DNA of 64,000 nucleotides, taken from NCBI GenBank assembly GCA_943846685.1, contig OX044363.1:1829386-1893385 (forward strand), written 5' to 3'. The translations under genes and the position numbers were made by a program. Positions 56,361 through 64,000 of this stretch are shown here, piece by piece. Source of the stretch: an uncultured Pseudomonadales bacterium (GTDB taxonomy: Bacteria > Pseudomonadota > Gammaproteobacteria > Pseudomonadales > Porticoccaceae). Every line of letters starts with the position of its first letter. Position 1 is the stretch's first letter. Below the pieces are notes generated by a model. That model did no database searches, was not told where the DNA came from, and saw nothing but the letters and a program-made list of their open reading frames with translations.

Positions 56361-59102
56361 TTAACCTTCAGAGCCCTCAGCGGATGAAGAGCCCTCAGCG
56401 GGAGATGAATCTTCAGCGGACTCTTCATTAGGAGCAGAGCCCTCAGCGGATGAAGAGCCCTCAGCGGGAGACGAATCTTCAGCGGCTTCTTCACTAGGAG
56501 CAGCCTCAACTTCAGAGCCTTCAGCGGCTTCTAGATTAAGAGCAACGCCGTCTTCATCAAAAACATCCTCTTCCTCAGGCTCGGCAATACGTGCCAACCG
56601 AACCAGATTCTCAGTATCCTTCAGACGAATAATTCTCACGCCCTGAGTGTTACGACCGACCACAGAAACTTCATCACCGCGAGTTCTCACCATGGTGCCC
56701 TGATCGGAGATCAACATAATCTCATCACCGGCAAACAGCTGGGTCGAACCAACCAATGGACCATTTCGCTCACTGGCCTGAATTGCAATCATACCCTTAC
56801 CACCGCGACCCTTAGTGGGGAACTCGGTGACTTTGGTGCGCTTGCCATAACCGTTTTGACAAACGGTTAACAGGAAGCCGTCTTCTTCAGGAACAACCAT
56901 CGAGATAACCTTATGCTCTTCCGGCAGACGCATACCGCGCACACCTTTAGAGACACGACCCATGGCGCGGGCGTCGGTGCTGGCAAAGCGCACGGCCTTA
57001 CCTTCCGAACTCAACAGCATAATATCGCTGTCGTCATCAATAATAGCGGTGCCGACCAGATGATCGCCTTCCACCAGATCGACTGCACGCAGACCCACAC
57101 TTCGTGGTCGCGAGTACTGCTCCAGTGAGGTCTTCTTCACGGTGCCATTGGCGGTTGCCATAATGACAAATTTGTCGGCGCTGTACTCTTCTACGGGCAG
57201 AATTGAGCTAATGCGCTCGCCTTCGTCGAGGGGCAGCAGATTAACCACTGGACGGCCGCGGGAATTGCGACCTGCCACCGGAATCTGATAAACCTTGAGC
57301 CAGTAAACCTTGCCGAGGTTGGTAAAGCAGAGAATCGTTGCATGAGTGCTGGCCACTAACAGGTGTTCAACAAAATCTTCGTCTTTAACGGCAGTTGCCG
57401 ACTTGCCCATACCACCGCGGCGCTGCGCCTGGTAATCACTCAGGGGCTGAGTCTTGGCATAGCCACCGTTGGAGATGGTTACCACTCGATCTTCTTCGGT
57501 GATCAGATCTTCTACGGTGAGGTCGTGCATGGATTCAATAATTTCAGTGCGACGCTCATCGCCAAACTCTTCAACAACCGCTTCCAGCTCTTCGCGGATA
57601 ACCGTCATTAGACGAGTCAGGTCACCGAGAATGTCCTGATATTCAGCAATCTCTTCAAGCTTGACGGCAAATTCAGCGATAATCTTATCCTGCTCCATAC
57701 CGGTCAGACGGTGCAGACGCAGTTCGAGAATATCTTTGGCCTGTTCTGGTGACAGATGGTATTTGCCATCACGCATTCCGAACTGCTCTTCCAACCAGTC
57801 GGGTCGAGTCGCCTGGGGACCTGCACGCTCTAGCATGGCGGTCACTGTACCTGGGTTCCAGCCGCGCGCAACCAGTGCTTCACGGGCTTCTGCCGCAGTC
57901 GGTGACTGCTTGATCAGGGTGATAATTTCATCAATATTGGACAGTGCAACCGCAAAACCTTCAAGCGTATGGGCGCGTTCACGGGCCTTGCGCAGCAGAT
58001 AGATAGTTCTGCGCGTGACTACTTCTCGGCGGTGACGCAGGAAGGCCTGAATCAGCTGCTGAAGATTGAGAATCTTCGGCTGACCATCGACCAGGGCCAC
58101 CACGTTGATACCGAACACACTCTGCAATTGAGTCTGTGCGAACAGGTTATTGAGGACCACTTCGCCAACATCGGCACGCTTAATTTCAATAACGATGCGC
58201 ATACCGTCTTTATCAGACTCATCACGCAACTCGGAGATACCTTCGAGTTTCTTCTCTTTAACCAGTTCGGCAATACGCTCGATCAGACGCGCCTTGTTTA
58301 GCTGGTAGGGAATCTCGGTGATAATAATGGTTTCGCGCTTGGTCTTTTCATTGACTTCAATATCCGCTTTGGCGCGAATACGAATGCGGCCACGACCAGT
58401 GCGGTAGGCTTCAATAATGCCGGCTCGGCCATTGATAATAGCGCCGGTGGGGAAATCTGGGCCGGGGATATATTCCATCAGTTCGTCGACGGTGATATCC
58501 GGGTTATCAATCATTGCCAGACAACCTTTGACTACTTCGGTCAGGTTGTGGGGCGGAATATTGGTCGCCATGCCCACTGCGATACCGGACGAGCCGTTAA
58601 CCAGCAAGTTGGGGATACGGGTTGGCATAACCACTGGAATCTGTTCGGTTTCATCATAGTTGGGGACAAAATCGACTGTGTCTTTTTCCAAGTCTTCGAT
58701 CAGCGCGTGGGCGATCTTGGTCATACGGATTTCGGTGTATCGCATTGCCGCAGCGGAGTCGCCGTCAACAGAACCAAAGTTACCCTGGCCGTCAACAAGC
58801 ATATAACGCAGTGAGAATGGCTGAGCCATTCGAACAATGGTCTCGTAAACGGCCGAATCACCGTGGGGGTGATACTTACCAATCACATCACCAACAACAC
58901 GGGCTGACTTTTTGTAGGCTTTATTCCAGTCATTACCCAACTCGTGCATAGCGAAGAGTGCGCGACGGTGAACCGGCTTGAGGCCGTCTCTAACATCGGG
59001 CAGTGCACGGCCGACAATAACGCTCATCGCGTAGGCCAGATATGACTGCTTGAGCTCGTCTTCGATATTTATTGGAACAATTTCTTTTGCTATTTCACCC
59101 AT
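56361..59102 (-). CDS. gyrA: DNA gyrase subunit A
   Basis: GyrA (913 residues) is the breakage-reunion subunit of gyrase. The N-terminal domain includes [20 protein letters not shown] (Ser at the E. coli 83 position, Glu at 87) and the catalytic tyrosine in [10 protein letters not shown] near residue 122. The C-terminal beta-pinwheel has the GyrA box [10 protein letters not shown] near 560. The last 70 residues form an acidic Ser/Glu/Ala-rich tail with two copies of a 22-residue repeat ([16 protein letters not shown] and following). It is much more repetitive than the short acidic tail of E. coli GyrA. pheA follows after 5 bp. Confidence 0.97.
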   Translation of the reverse strand: MGEIAKEIVPINIEDELKQSYLAYAMSVIVGRALPDVRDGLKPVHRRALFAMHELGNDWNKAYKKSARVVGDVIGKYHPHGDSAVYETIVRMAQPFSLRYMLVDGQGNFGSVDGDSAAAMRYTEIRMTKIAHALIEDLEKDTVDFVPNYDETEQIPVVMPTRIPNLLVNGSSGIAVGMATNIPPHNLTEVVKGCLAMIDNPDITVDELMEYIPGPDFPTGAIINGRAGIIEAYRTGRGRIRIRAKADIEVNEKTKRETIIITEIPYQLNKARLIERIAELVKEKKLEGISELRDESDKDGMRIVIEIKRADVGEVVLNNLFAQTQLQSVFGINVVALVDGQPKILNLQQLIQAFLRHRREVVTRRTIYLLRKARERAHTLEGFAVALSNIDEIITLIKQSPTAAEAREALVARGWNPGTVTAMLERAGPQATRPDWLEEQFGMRDGKYHLSPEQAKDILELRLHRLTGMEQDKIIAEFAVKLEEIAEYQDILGDLTRLMTVIREELEAVVEEFGDERRTEIIESMHDLTVEDLITEEDRVVTISNGGYAKTQPLSDYQAQRRGGMGKSATAVKDEDFVEHLLVASTHATILCFTNLGKVYWLKVYQIPVAGRNSRGRPVVNLLPLDEGERISSILPVEEYSADKFVIMATANGTVKKTSLEQYSRPRSVGLRAVDLVEGDHLVGTAIIDDDSDIMLLSSEGKAVRFASTDARAMGRVSKGVRGMRLPEEHKVISMVVPEEDGFLLTVCQNGYGKRTKVTEFPTKGRGGKGMIAIQASERNGPLVGSTQLFAGDEIMLISDQGTMVRTRGDEVSVVGRNTQGVRIIRLKDTENLVRLARIAEPEEEDVFDEDGVALNLEAAEGSEVEAAPSEEAAEDSSPAEGSSSAEGSAPNEESAEDSSPAEGSSSAEGSEG
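56370..56501 (-). repeat. Two 66-bp direct repeats coding the GyrA acidic tail
   Basis: The unit beginning AGAGCCCTCAGCGGATGAAG at 56370 is repeated, nearly identical, from 56436. The 66-bp period keeps the frame and doubles the 22-residue acidic Ser-rich segment at the end of GyrA. Shorter sub-repeats (GCCCTCAGCG) occur within each unit, which would favour slippage. Confidence 0.8.
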
Positions 59103-59334
59103 AAGATTCCGTTGCGTCCTGGTTTTTTATTGCTATTGTTTTGCCGCCGCATTTGGCTGTAAACCGGCTGATCTTTACCGCGCACCATGGGGTGCTAAAA
59201 CCGACCTTTTCAAAGCCCGAAATATTACCACATATATACCCCCAATGGGTCGCTTTTATTGCCCTGAAAGTCACTACAGAGCTTAAACCCAATTGAAAAG
59301 TCGGTATACTCCCAGCACTTGCTCAGGAGCCCAC

Positions 59335-60657
59335 ATGCAGCCAACAAAAATCGATTTACTTATAAATAGCCGCTGGATTATCCCCATCGTTCCAGAGAAC
59401 CGCGTTTTTGAGAATTGCGCGCTGGCCATTGACCAGCAAAAGATTGTCGGCATCTACCCGCAGGCCGAGGCTTTAAGCAAATTTAACCCGGACTCGGTGG
59501 TGGATTTAGACGACCATGTACTTATGCCTGGGCTGGTTAATGCCCACGGCCATGCCGCCATGAGTCTGTTGCGCGGCTATGCCGATGATCAGCCACTGGA
59601 GCCTTGGTTGGAAGAGCATATCTGGCCAGTTGAAAATCGTTTTCTGGGTGAACAGTTTGTTGCCGACGGCACCAAACTGGCAATGGCCGAGATGATTCAA
59701 ACCGGCACTACCTGTTTTGCCGATATGTACTTCTTTGCCGACAGCGCTGCCGAGCAGGTTCGCGCCTGCGGTATGCGCAGCCAGATTGGCTTTACCGTCT
59801 TTGATTTCCCGACAGCCGGCGGCAAGGATCCGGATGACTATATTCACCAGGGTCTCAAACTCCGCGACACCTATAAAGACAATGATTTAATTAAGATCGC
59901 CTGCGCACCCCATGCGCCCTACACGGTGGGCGATGAAACCCTACGCAGAATTGCCACCTATGCCAATGAGCTGGATATGGCGGTGCATATTCACTGCCAT
60001 GAGACCGCTAAAGAAATTACTGATTCAGTTCATCTGTACAGCTGTCGACCGATGCAGCGACTGGATGATTTAGGCATTCTGCTGCCGCAGACTCAGCTGG
60101 TGCATATGACCCAGATTGACAAGGATGATATTCGTCTGATTCAAGACAATAACTGCCATGTGGTGCACTGCCCCGAGTCCAACCTTAAGCTGGCCAGCGG
60201 CTTTTGCCCGGTTGCCGAACTGATGGATGCAGGTATCAATGTGGCTCTGGGTACCGACGGTGCGGCGAGCAATAATGATCTGGATTTATTTGGCGAATTA
60301 AAAACCGCCGCCCTGTTGGCCAAGGGCGTCTCTGGTGATGCCTCCGCACTGGATGCCCACGCCGCTCTGCGTATGGCAACTCTTAATGGTGCTAAGGCAC
60401 TGGGCTGGCAGGATCAGATCGGCAGCCTGGAAGCGGGTAAGAGCGCCGATATAATCGCCGTTGAAATCAATTCTCTCAGCCAGAAACCGCTGTATAATCC
60501 AGCATCACAGATGGTCTATACCAATGCCGGCAGTCAGGTCAGCCACAGCTGGGTGGCTGGCAAGGCGCTGATGAAAGAGCGCACATTGCTGACCCTCAAC
60601 GAGGCCGAGCTGATCCAGACCGCCGATCAATGGCGTACCCAGATTAAACCTGACTAA
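59335..60657 (+). CDS. mtaD: 5-methylthioadenosine/S-adenosylhomocysteine deaminase-type amidohydrolase
   Basis: The start at 59335 ([17 protein letters not shown]) has CAGGAGC just upstream; the longer frame adds 14 residues. The 440-residue TRZ/ATZ-type amidohydrolase has the metal motif [18 protein letters not shown] (HxH; HAH reads HGH), the second His in [24 protein letters not shown] and the Asp in [13 protein letters not shown]. It deaminates MTA or SAH to inosyl products in the methionine salvage route. Its neighbours ubiG-mupP-yciK match the Pseudomonas PA3170-PA3173 order; mtnA, which precedes it there, is missing. It is divergent from gyrA. Confidence 0.9.
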   Translation: MQPTKIDLLINSRWIIPIVPENRVFENCALAIDQQKIVGIYPQAEALSKFNPDSVVDLDDHVLMPGLVNAHGHAAMSLLRGYADDQPLEPWLEEHIWPVENRFLGEQFVADGTKLAMAEMIQTGTTCFADMYFFADSAAEQVRACGMRSQIGFTVFDFPTAGGKDPDDYIHQGLKLRDTYKDNDLIKIACAPHAPYTVGDETLRRIATYANELDMAVHIHCHETAKEITDSVHLYSCRPMQRLDDLGILLPQTQLVHMTQIDKDDIRLIQDNNCHVVHCPESNLKLASGFCPVAELMDAGINVALGTDGAASNNDLDLFGELKTAALLAKGVSGDASALDAHAALRMATLNGAKALGWQDQIGSLEAGKSADIIAVEINSLSQKPLYNPASQMVYTNAGSQVSHSWVAGKALMKERTLLTLNEAELIQTADQWRTQIKPD

Positions 60658-60685
60658 CACAAACATTTACTGGTACTTACTGCTT

Positions 60686-61411
60686 ATGTCTAACAGCGAA
60701 AAAAATGCGAATTTAAATGTCGATCCCGACGAAGTTGCTAAGTTTGAAAAACTGGCCAGCCGCTGGTGGGATCGCAATAGTGAATTCAAACCGCTGCACG
60801 ATATCAACCCCCTGCGCGCCAACTGGATAGACAAACTGGCGCCGGTTGCCGAGCAAAAAGTATTGGATGTTGGCTGTGGTGGCGGAATTCTCTGTGAAGC
60901 CTTGGCTCAGCGTGGCGCTGAAGTCACTGGTATTGATATGGGCGAAGCACCGCTGGCGGTGGGTAATCTGCACAAGCTGGAATCCGGGGTTGAGGTGGAT
61001 TACCAAAAATCTACCGCGGAAGATTTTGCCCAGAAGCACGGCGAGACTTTTGATACGGTGACCTGCCTGGAGATGCTTGAGCATGTACCCGATCCCGGCT
61101 CGGTTGTCGCCGCCTGTGCCGCCTTGACCAAGCCCGGTGGTACGCTGTTTTTCTCGACCATTAACCGCAATCCCAAGTCCTATCTGTTTGCGGTGATTGG
61201 CGTTGAATATGTACTGCGTATGCTGCCCAAGGGCACCCATGAATACGGCAAGTTTATTCGCCCAGCGGAGCTTGGCCAGTGGATTAGAGAGGCGGGGCTG
61301 GAGATCGATGAGATGACTGGTCTGACCTATAACCCGCTGACCAAAACCTATCGTTTGAATGATTCCGATGTCAGCGTGAATTATATGATTTGCGCGCGCA
61401 AACCCGCCTAA
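60686..61411 (+). CDS. ubiG: Ubiquinone 3-O-methyltransferase UbiG
   Basis: UbiG (241 residues) performs both O-methylations of ubiquinone synthesis with S-adenosylmethionine. Landmarks are [14 protein letters not shown]-like [30 protein letters not shown], the SAM motif [19 protein letters not shown] and [15 protein letters not shown]. It ends with an aromatic methyltransferase cap. It starts 28 bp after mtaD and is followed by mupP after 12 bp. Confidence 0.96.
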   Translation: MSNSEKNANLNVDPDEVAKFEKLASRWWDRNSEFKPLHDINPLRANWIDKLAPVAEQKVLDVGCGGGILCEALAQRGAEVTGIDMGEAPLAVGNLHKLESGVEVDYQKSTAEDFAQKHGETFDTVTCLEMLEHVPDPGSVVAACAALTKPGGTLFFSTINRNPKSYLFAVIGVEYVLRMLPKGTHEYGKFIRPAELGQWIREAGLEIDEMTGLTYNPLTKTYRLNDSDVSVNYMICARKPA

Positions 61412-61423
61412 GGGATTTTTACT

Positions 61424-62086
61424 ATGCTTGATTTTAAGGGGTTGCTGTTTGATCTGGATGGAACACTTCTGGATACAGCGCCGGATTTTATTACGGCGTT
61501 AAACAAGCAGTTGAGTCTGCATGGTCGTGAACCGCTGCCGGATAATGCTATTCGCACTAGTGTCACTAATGGCTCGGTGGGTTTGATTCAGAGTGGTTTT
61601 AAAATTGATCCCGGCCACCGTGAGTTTGAGGCTCTGCGCGAAGAATTCCTGGAACTTTATTTTGCCAATCTGGCGGATAAAACAGCGCTATTTGAGGGCC
61701 TGCAAGAGGTTTTGGATGAATGTCGTTCGCGAAGTATTCCCTGGGGCGTGGTGACTAATAAACCATGGCGCTATACGGAATCGGCGATGGTGCAGTTGGG
61801 TTTGATGGAGGCTGCGGCTACGGTGATCTGTCCGGATCATGTGACTCAGACTAAGCCCCATCCGGAACCGATTTTGCTGGCTTGCTCGGAGATTTCTATG
61901 GCGCCCGGTGACTGCTTGTATGTGGGTGACCATGTGCGAGATATTGAATCTGGGCGTGCTGCGGGCACCCGTAATATAGCGGCGGCTTGGGGATATATTG
62001 AGCAGGGTGTGGATATTGCAGACTGGCGAGCTGACTGGGTTGTTGAGCGATCTGAGGAATTGCATTCGATGCTGTTTGGGGGGTGA
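61424..62086 (+). CDS. mupP: N-acetylmuramic acid 6-phosphate phosphatase MupP (HAD)
   Basis: The 220-residue HAD phosphatase of the phosphoglycolate phosphatase-like subfamily has the nucleophile motif LLFDLDGTLLDTAPDF (Asp near residue 10), the Thr/Ser motif VVTNKPWRYTES, and the acidic motif YVGDHVRDIESGRAAG. In Pseudomonas the gene after ubiG is MupP, which dephosphorylates MurNAc-6-P in the peptidoglycan recycling pathway that bypasses fosfomycin-sensitive steps. Position and sequence support this over gph. The C-terminus runs into a repeat-rich gap. Confidence 0.88.
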   Translation: MLDFKGLLFDLDGTLLDTAPDFITALNKQLSLHGREPLPDNAIRTSVTNGSVGLIQSGFKIDPGHREFEALREEFLELYFANLADKTALFEGLQEVLDECRSRSIPWGVVTNKPWRYTESAMVQLGLMEAAATVICPDHVTQTKPHPEPILLACSEISMAPGDCLYVGDHVRDIESGRAAGTRNIAAAWGYIEQGVDIADWRADWVVERSEELHSMLFGG

Positions 62087-62090
62087 CCTG

Positions 62091-62305
62091 CGTCATACTG
62101 GCGAAAGCCAGTATCTTTTCGGTTCGCAGCGTAATTCGATAGACCCCAGCCTACGCTGGGGTGACGTTCTTTAGTTGGGGTGACGTTCTTTAGTTGGGAT
62201 GACGGTGGTTTTTCTGTCATCTTGACCGAACGAAGTGAGTGGAAAGATCTCCCGAGGTTATACAGAGATCCTTCGGTTCGTTTCACTCTCTCAGGATGAC
62301 ATAGG
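62091..62305. repeat. Dispersed repeats between mupP and yciK
   Basis: The gap holds TCATACTGGCGAAAGCCAGT ATC, CCCAGCCTACGCTGGGGTGACG, the doublet GTTCTTTAGTTGGG/TGACG, and GTCATCTTGACCGAACGAAGTG AGTGG units followed by GATCCTTCGGTTCGTTTC ACT near 62268. They are further members of the repeat family at 28.2 kb. No coding or RNA gene was recognised. Confidence 0.8.
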
Positions 62306-62365
62306 AATGATCGGCCGGGATGAAAAAATGACTTTTACGTTTAAATAAAAAGAGTACAAAAAAAT

Positions 62366-63142
62366 ATGCTATCAGCAACACAGATTGCCGAATACCAAGC
62401 AGAAACCAATCTACTAACAGGCCGTAATATTCTTATTACCGGTGCTGGCGACGGTATTGGCAAAACTGCAGCACTGAGCTGTGCAGCCCTTGGCGCAACG
62501 GTGATTCTTGCCGGCAGAACAGTCGCCAAACTGGAGCAGGTTTACGACCAGGTTGTCGAGGCCGGTGGGCCGGAGCCGATTATCTACCCTATAGATTTGG
62601 AAGGCGCCACCAGCGACAATTTCAATGAGTTATGCGGTCATATTGACGAGCAGCTCGGCCATCTCGACGGCCTGTTGCATAACGCTGGGATTCTCGGCCA
62701 GCGCACGCCGCTGAGCAATTATCGTTCGGATGTCTGGGATAAGGTAATGCAGGTTAATGTTACTGCGCAGTTTCAGATGACCCAGGCGCTGATGCCGGTT
62801 CTGGAAAAGTCTGCGGATGCTTCGGTGATCTTTACCACCTCCGGTGTGGGTCGCGTTGGACGCTCTTTCTGGGGTGCTTACGCGGTATCGAAATTTGCTG
62901 TTGAGGGCATGGTGCAGGTCTGGGCTTCAGAGCTTGAGGGGCTGGGTTCGGTGCGGATTAATGCGATTAATCCCGGCGCAACTGCGACTGGTATGCGCGC
63001 TCAGGCATTTCCTGCGGAAAATCCCGGCAGCCTAAAATCAGCGGCTGAGATTATGCCGGCTTATCTTTACTTGCTAGGTGGGGATAGCAAAGAGGTCAAC
63101 GGTCAGTCTATCGACGCGCAACCTCAGCGCAAAAGCTCTTAA
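62366..63142 (+). CDS. yciK: SDR oxidoreductase YciK
   Basis: The 258-residue classical short-chain dehydrogenase has the cofactor motif ILITGAGDGIGKTAALSCAA near residue 20, the NAG-like LLHNAGILGQRTPLS and the catalytic Ser-Tyr-Lys set (FTTSGVGRVG, then YAVSKFAVEGM). NPGATATGMRAQAFPAENP is typical of YciK. Function of the family is not established. It follows ubiG-mupP, the same order as in Pseudomonas. Confidence 0.92.
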   Translation: MLSATQIAEYQAETNLLTGRNILITGAGDGIGKTAALSCAALGATVILAGRTVAKLEQVYDQVVEAGGPEPIIYPIDLEGATSDNFNELCGHIDEQLGHLDGLLHNAGILGQRTPLSNYRSDVWDKVMQVNVTAQFQMTQALMPVLEKSADASVIFTTSGVGRVGRSFWGAYAVSKFAVEGMVQVWASELEGLGSVRINAINPGATATGMRAQAFPAENPGSLKSAAEIMPAYLYLLGGDSKEVNGQSIDAQPQRKSS

Positions 63143-63166
63143 ATAAGAACGCTTAAGAAACAGCTT

Positions 63167-64000
63167 TTATTTATAAGTATTGCCGCGAGCGCGTAACTTC
63201 TTCTCTTTGCGCTCACGCATATCGCGGAAAACACTCTTCTCACTAAACTTCGGTGGTCTAAGGCTAACCGCATTAAACAGTGACACCACTTGCTTCGGAT
63301 CGAGCTCAATAAAGTCTGAGCTGCGTACAATCGACGGCAGGTCGATAGGGCCGTAACTGATACGCTTCAGGCGATTAACTTCAACATCCTGAGACTCCCA
63401 CAAACGTCTAACTTCGCGGGTTCGCCCTTCGGCGAGAATCACTCTAAACCAGCGATTTCGTCCACCCTCATCTGCGGAGCTGCGAGCGTGCTGAGCTTTT
63501 ACAGTCTGGAAGCGGGCGATGCCATCTTCCAGGATCACACCGTCAGTCAGGCGCTTGATCATTGCTTCATCAACGTCGCCGTGAATACGCACCATATACT
63601 CGCGCTTCACTTCGTAGGACGGATGCATCAGACGATTGGCTAATTCACCGTGGTTGGTAAACAGCAGCAGTCCACTGGTGTTGATATCGAGACGTCCAAT
63701 GGCGATCCAGCGACCGCGGCTTAGGCGCGGTAAGCGATCAAATACTGTGGGTCGGCCATCGGGGTCTGAGGTGGTGCACACCTCACCTTCAGGCTTGCTG
63801 TACATCAGCACTCTTGGGACATCGTCGGTAACAATTTTAATCGGCCGGCCATCGACCAGAATTCGATCATCGTTCTCGGCACGATCGCCTAACTTGGCCA
63901 CCGCACCATTGACGGAAACACGTCCGGCAGAAATCCATTTTTCAAGTTCACGGCGCGAACCCAGACCTGCGGTTGCCAATATTTTTTGTAGTTTTTCACT
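63167..64000 (-). CDS. rluB: 23S rRNA pseudouridine synthase RluB (start outside window)
   Basis: RluB makes pseudouridine 2605 in 23S rRNA. The frame continues to the last base (SEKLQKILATAGLGSRRELE), so the start codon lies just beyond the window. An S4-like domain (residues 1-60) precedes the RsuA-type catalytic domain with IGRLDINTSGLLLFTNHGEL (catalytic Asp), EREYMVRI-like KREYMVRIHGDV and ILAEGRTREVRRLWES. The C-terminal tail is basic (REREKKLRARGNTYK-like), as usual. It is convergent with yciK. Confidence 0.93.
   Translation of the reverse strand, partial: SEKLQKILATAGLGSRRELEKWISAGRVSVNGAVAKLGDRAENDDRILVDGRPIKIVTDDVPRVLMYSKPEGEVCTTSDPDGRPTVFDRLPRLSRGRWIAIGRLDINTSGLLLFTNHGELANRLMHPSYEVKREYMVRIHGDVDEAMIKRLTDGVILEDGIARFQTVKAQHARSSADEGGRNRWFRVILAEGRTREVRRLWESQDVEVNRLKRISYGPIDLPSIVRSSDFIELDPKQVVSLFNAVSLRPPKFSEKSVFRDMRERKEKKLRARGNTYK

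Overview
The window looks like chromosomal DNA of a marine gammaproteobacterium related to Pseudomonas, probably a Cellvibrionales/SAR92-type lineage (inference). The basis is gene order shared with Pseudomonas: gyrA-pheA-tyrA/aroA-cmk-rpsA-ihfB, mtaD-ubiG-mupP-yciK, pepA-holC-valS, lptF-lptG and queA-tgt-secD-secF. TonB-dependent receptors and peptide or ester hydrolases are also prominent. GC is near one half by eye. Five genes carry single-base frameshifts (tgt, queA, valS, a class IV aminotransferase, fecR). One of them, valS, is essential in bacteria, so residual indel errors in the assembly are the simplest explanation.

Layout. 1-5.7 kb: end of a P-type ATPase, then a three-gene set (RimK-like ATP-grasp ligase, inactive transglutaminase with 7 TM helices, retropepsin-like lipoprotein). 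5.9-11.0 kb: secF, secD, tgt and queA, without yajC. 11.1-11.7 kb: a strong promoter drives a CsrB/RsmZ-like leader of AGGA-loop hairpins, tandem copies of the tRNA-Leu 5' half, an intact tRNA-Leu(CAA) and a terminator. 11.9-18.5 kb: a TonB receptor, a RAYT transposase with its repeats, an FAD oxidase and a TauD-like dioxygenase. 18.5-28.2 kb: lptFG, pepA, holC, valS, rep. 28.2-49.9 kb: an accessory island edged by dispersed repeats. 50-64 kb: ihfB, rpsA, cmk, tyrA-aroA, pheA, gyrA, then mtaD, ubiG, mupP, yciK and rluB (cut by the window edge).

The most interesting part is 30.2-48.5 kb, entirely on the minus strand. An ECF sigma factor, a FecR anti-sigma factor and an STN-type TonB receptor precede a tightly packed ten-gene run: MFS transporter, SxxK serine hydrolase (MlrB-like class), M81 metallopeptidase (MlrC-like class), DgcN, DgcA, DUF3604, CocE/NonD hydrolase, type B carboxylesterase, SDR epimerase and a class IV (D-amino acid type) aminotransferase. 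DgcN-DgcA is the marine D-glutamate catabolic pair. I infer a signal-controlled system that imports and dismantles a D-Glu-containing peptide, such as peptidoglycan fragments or a cyanobacterial microcystin/nodularin-like peptide. Other points of interest are the CsrB-like RNA fused to a tRNA operon and an uncharacterised TIGR04255 plus HTH gene pair with a palindromic operator.
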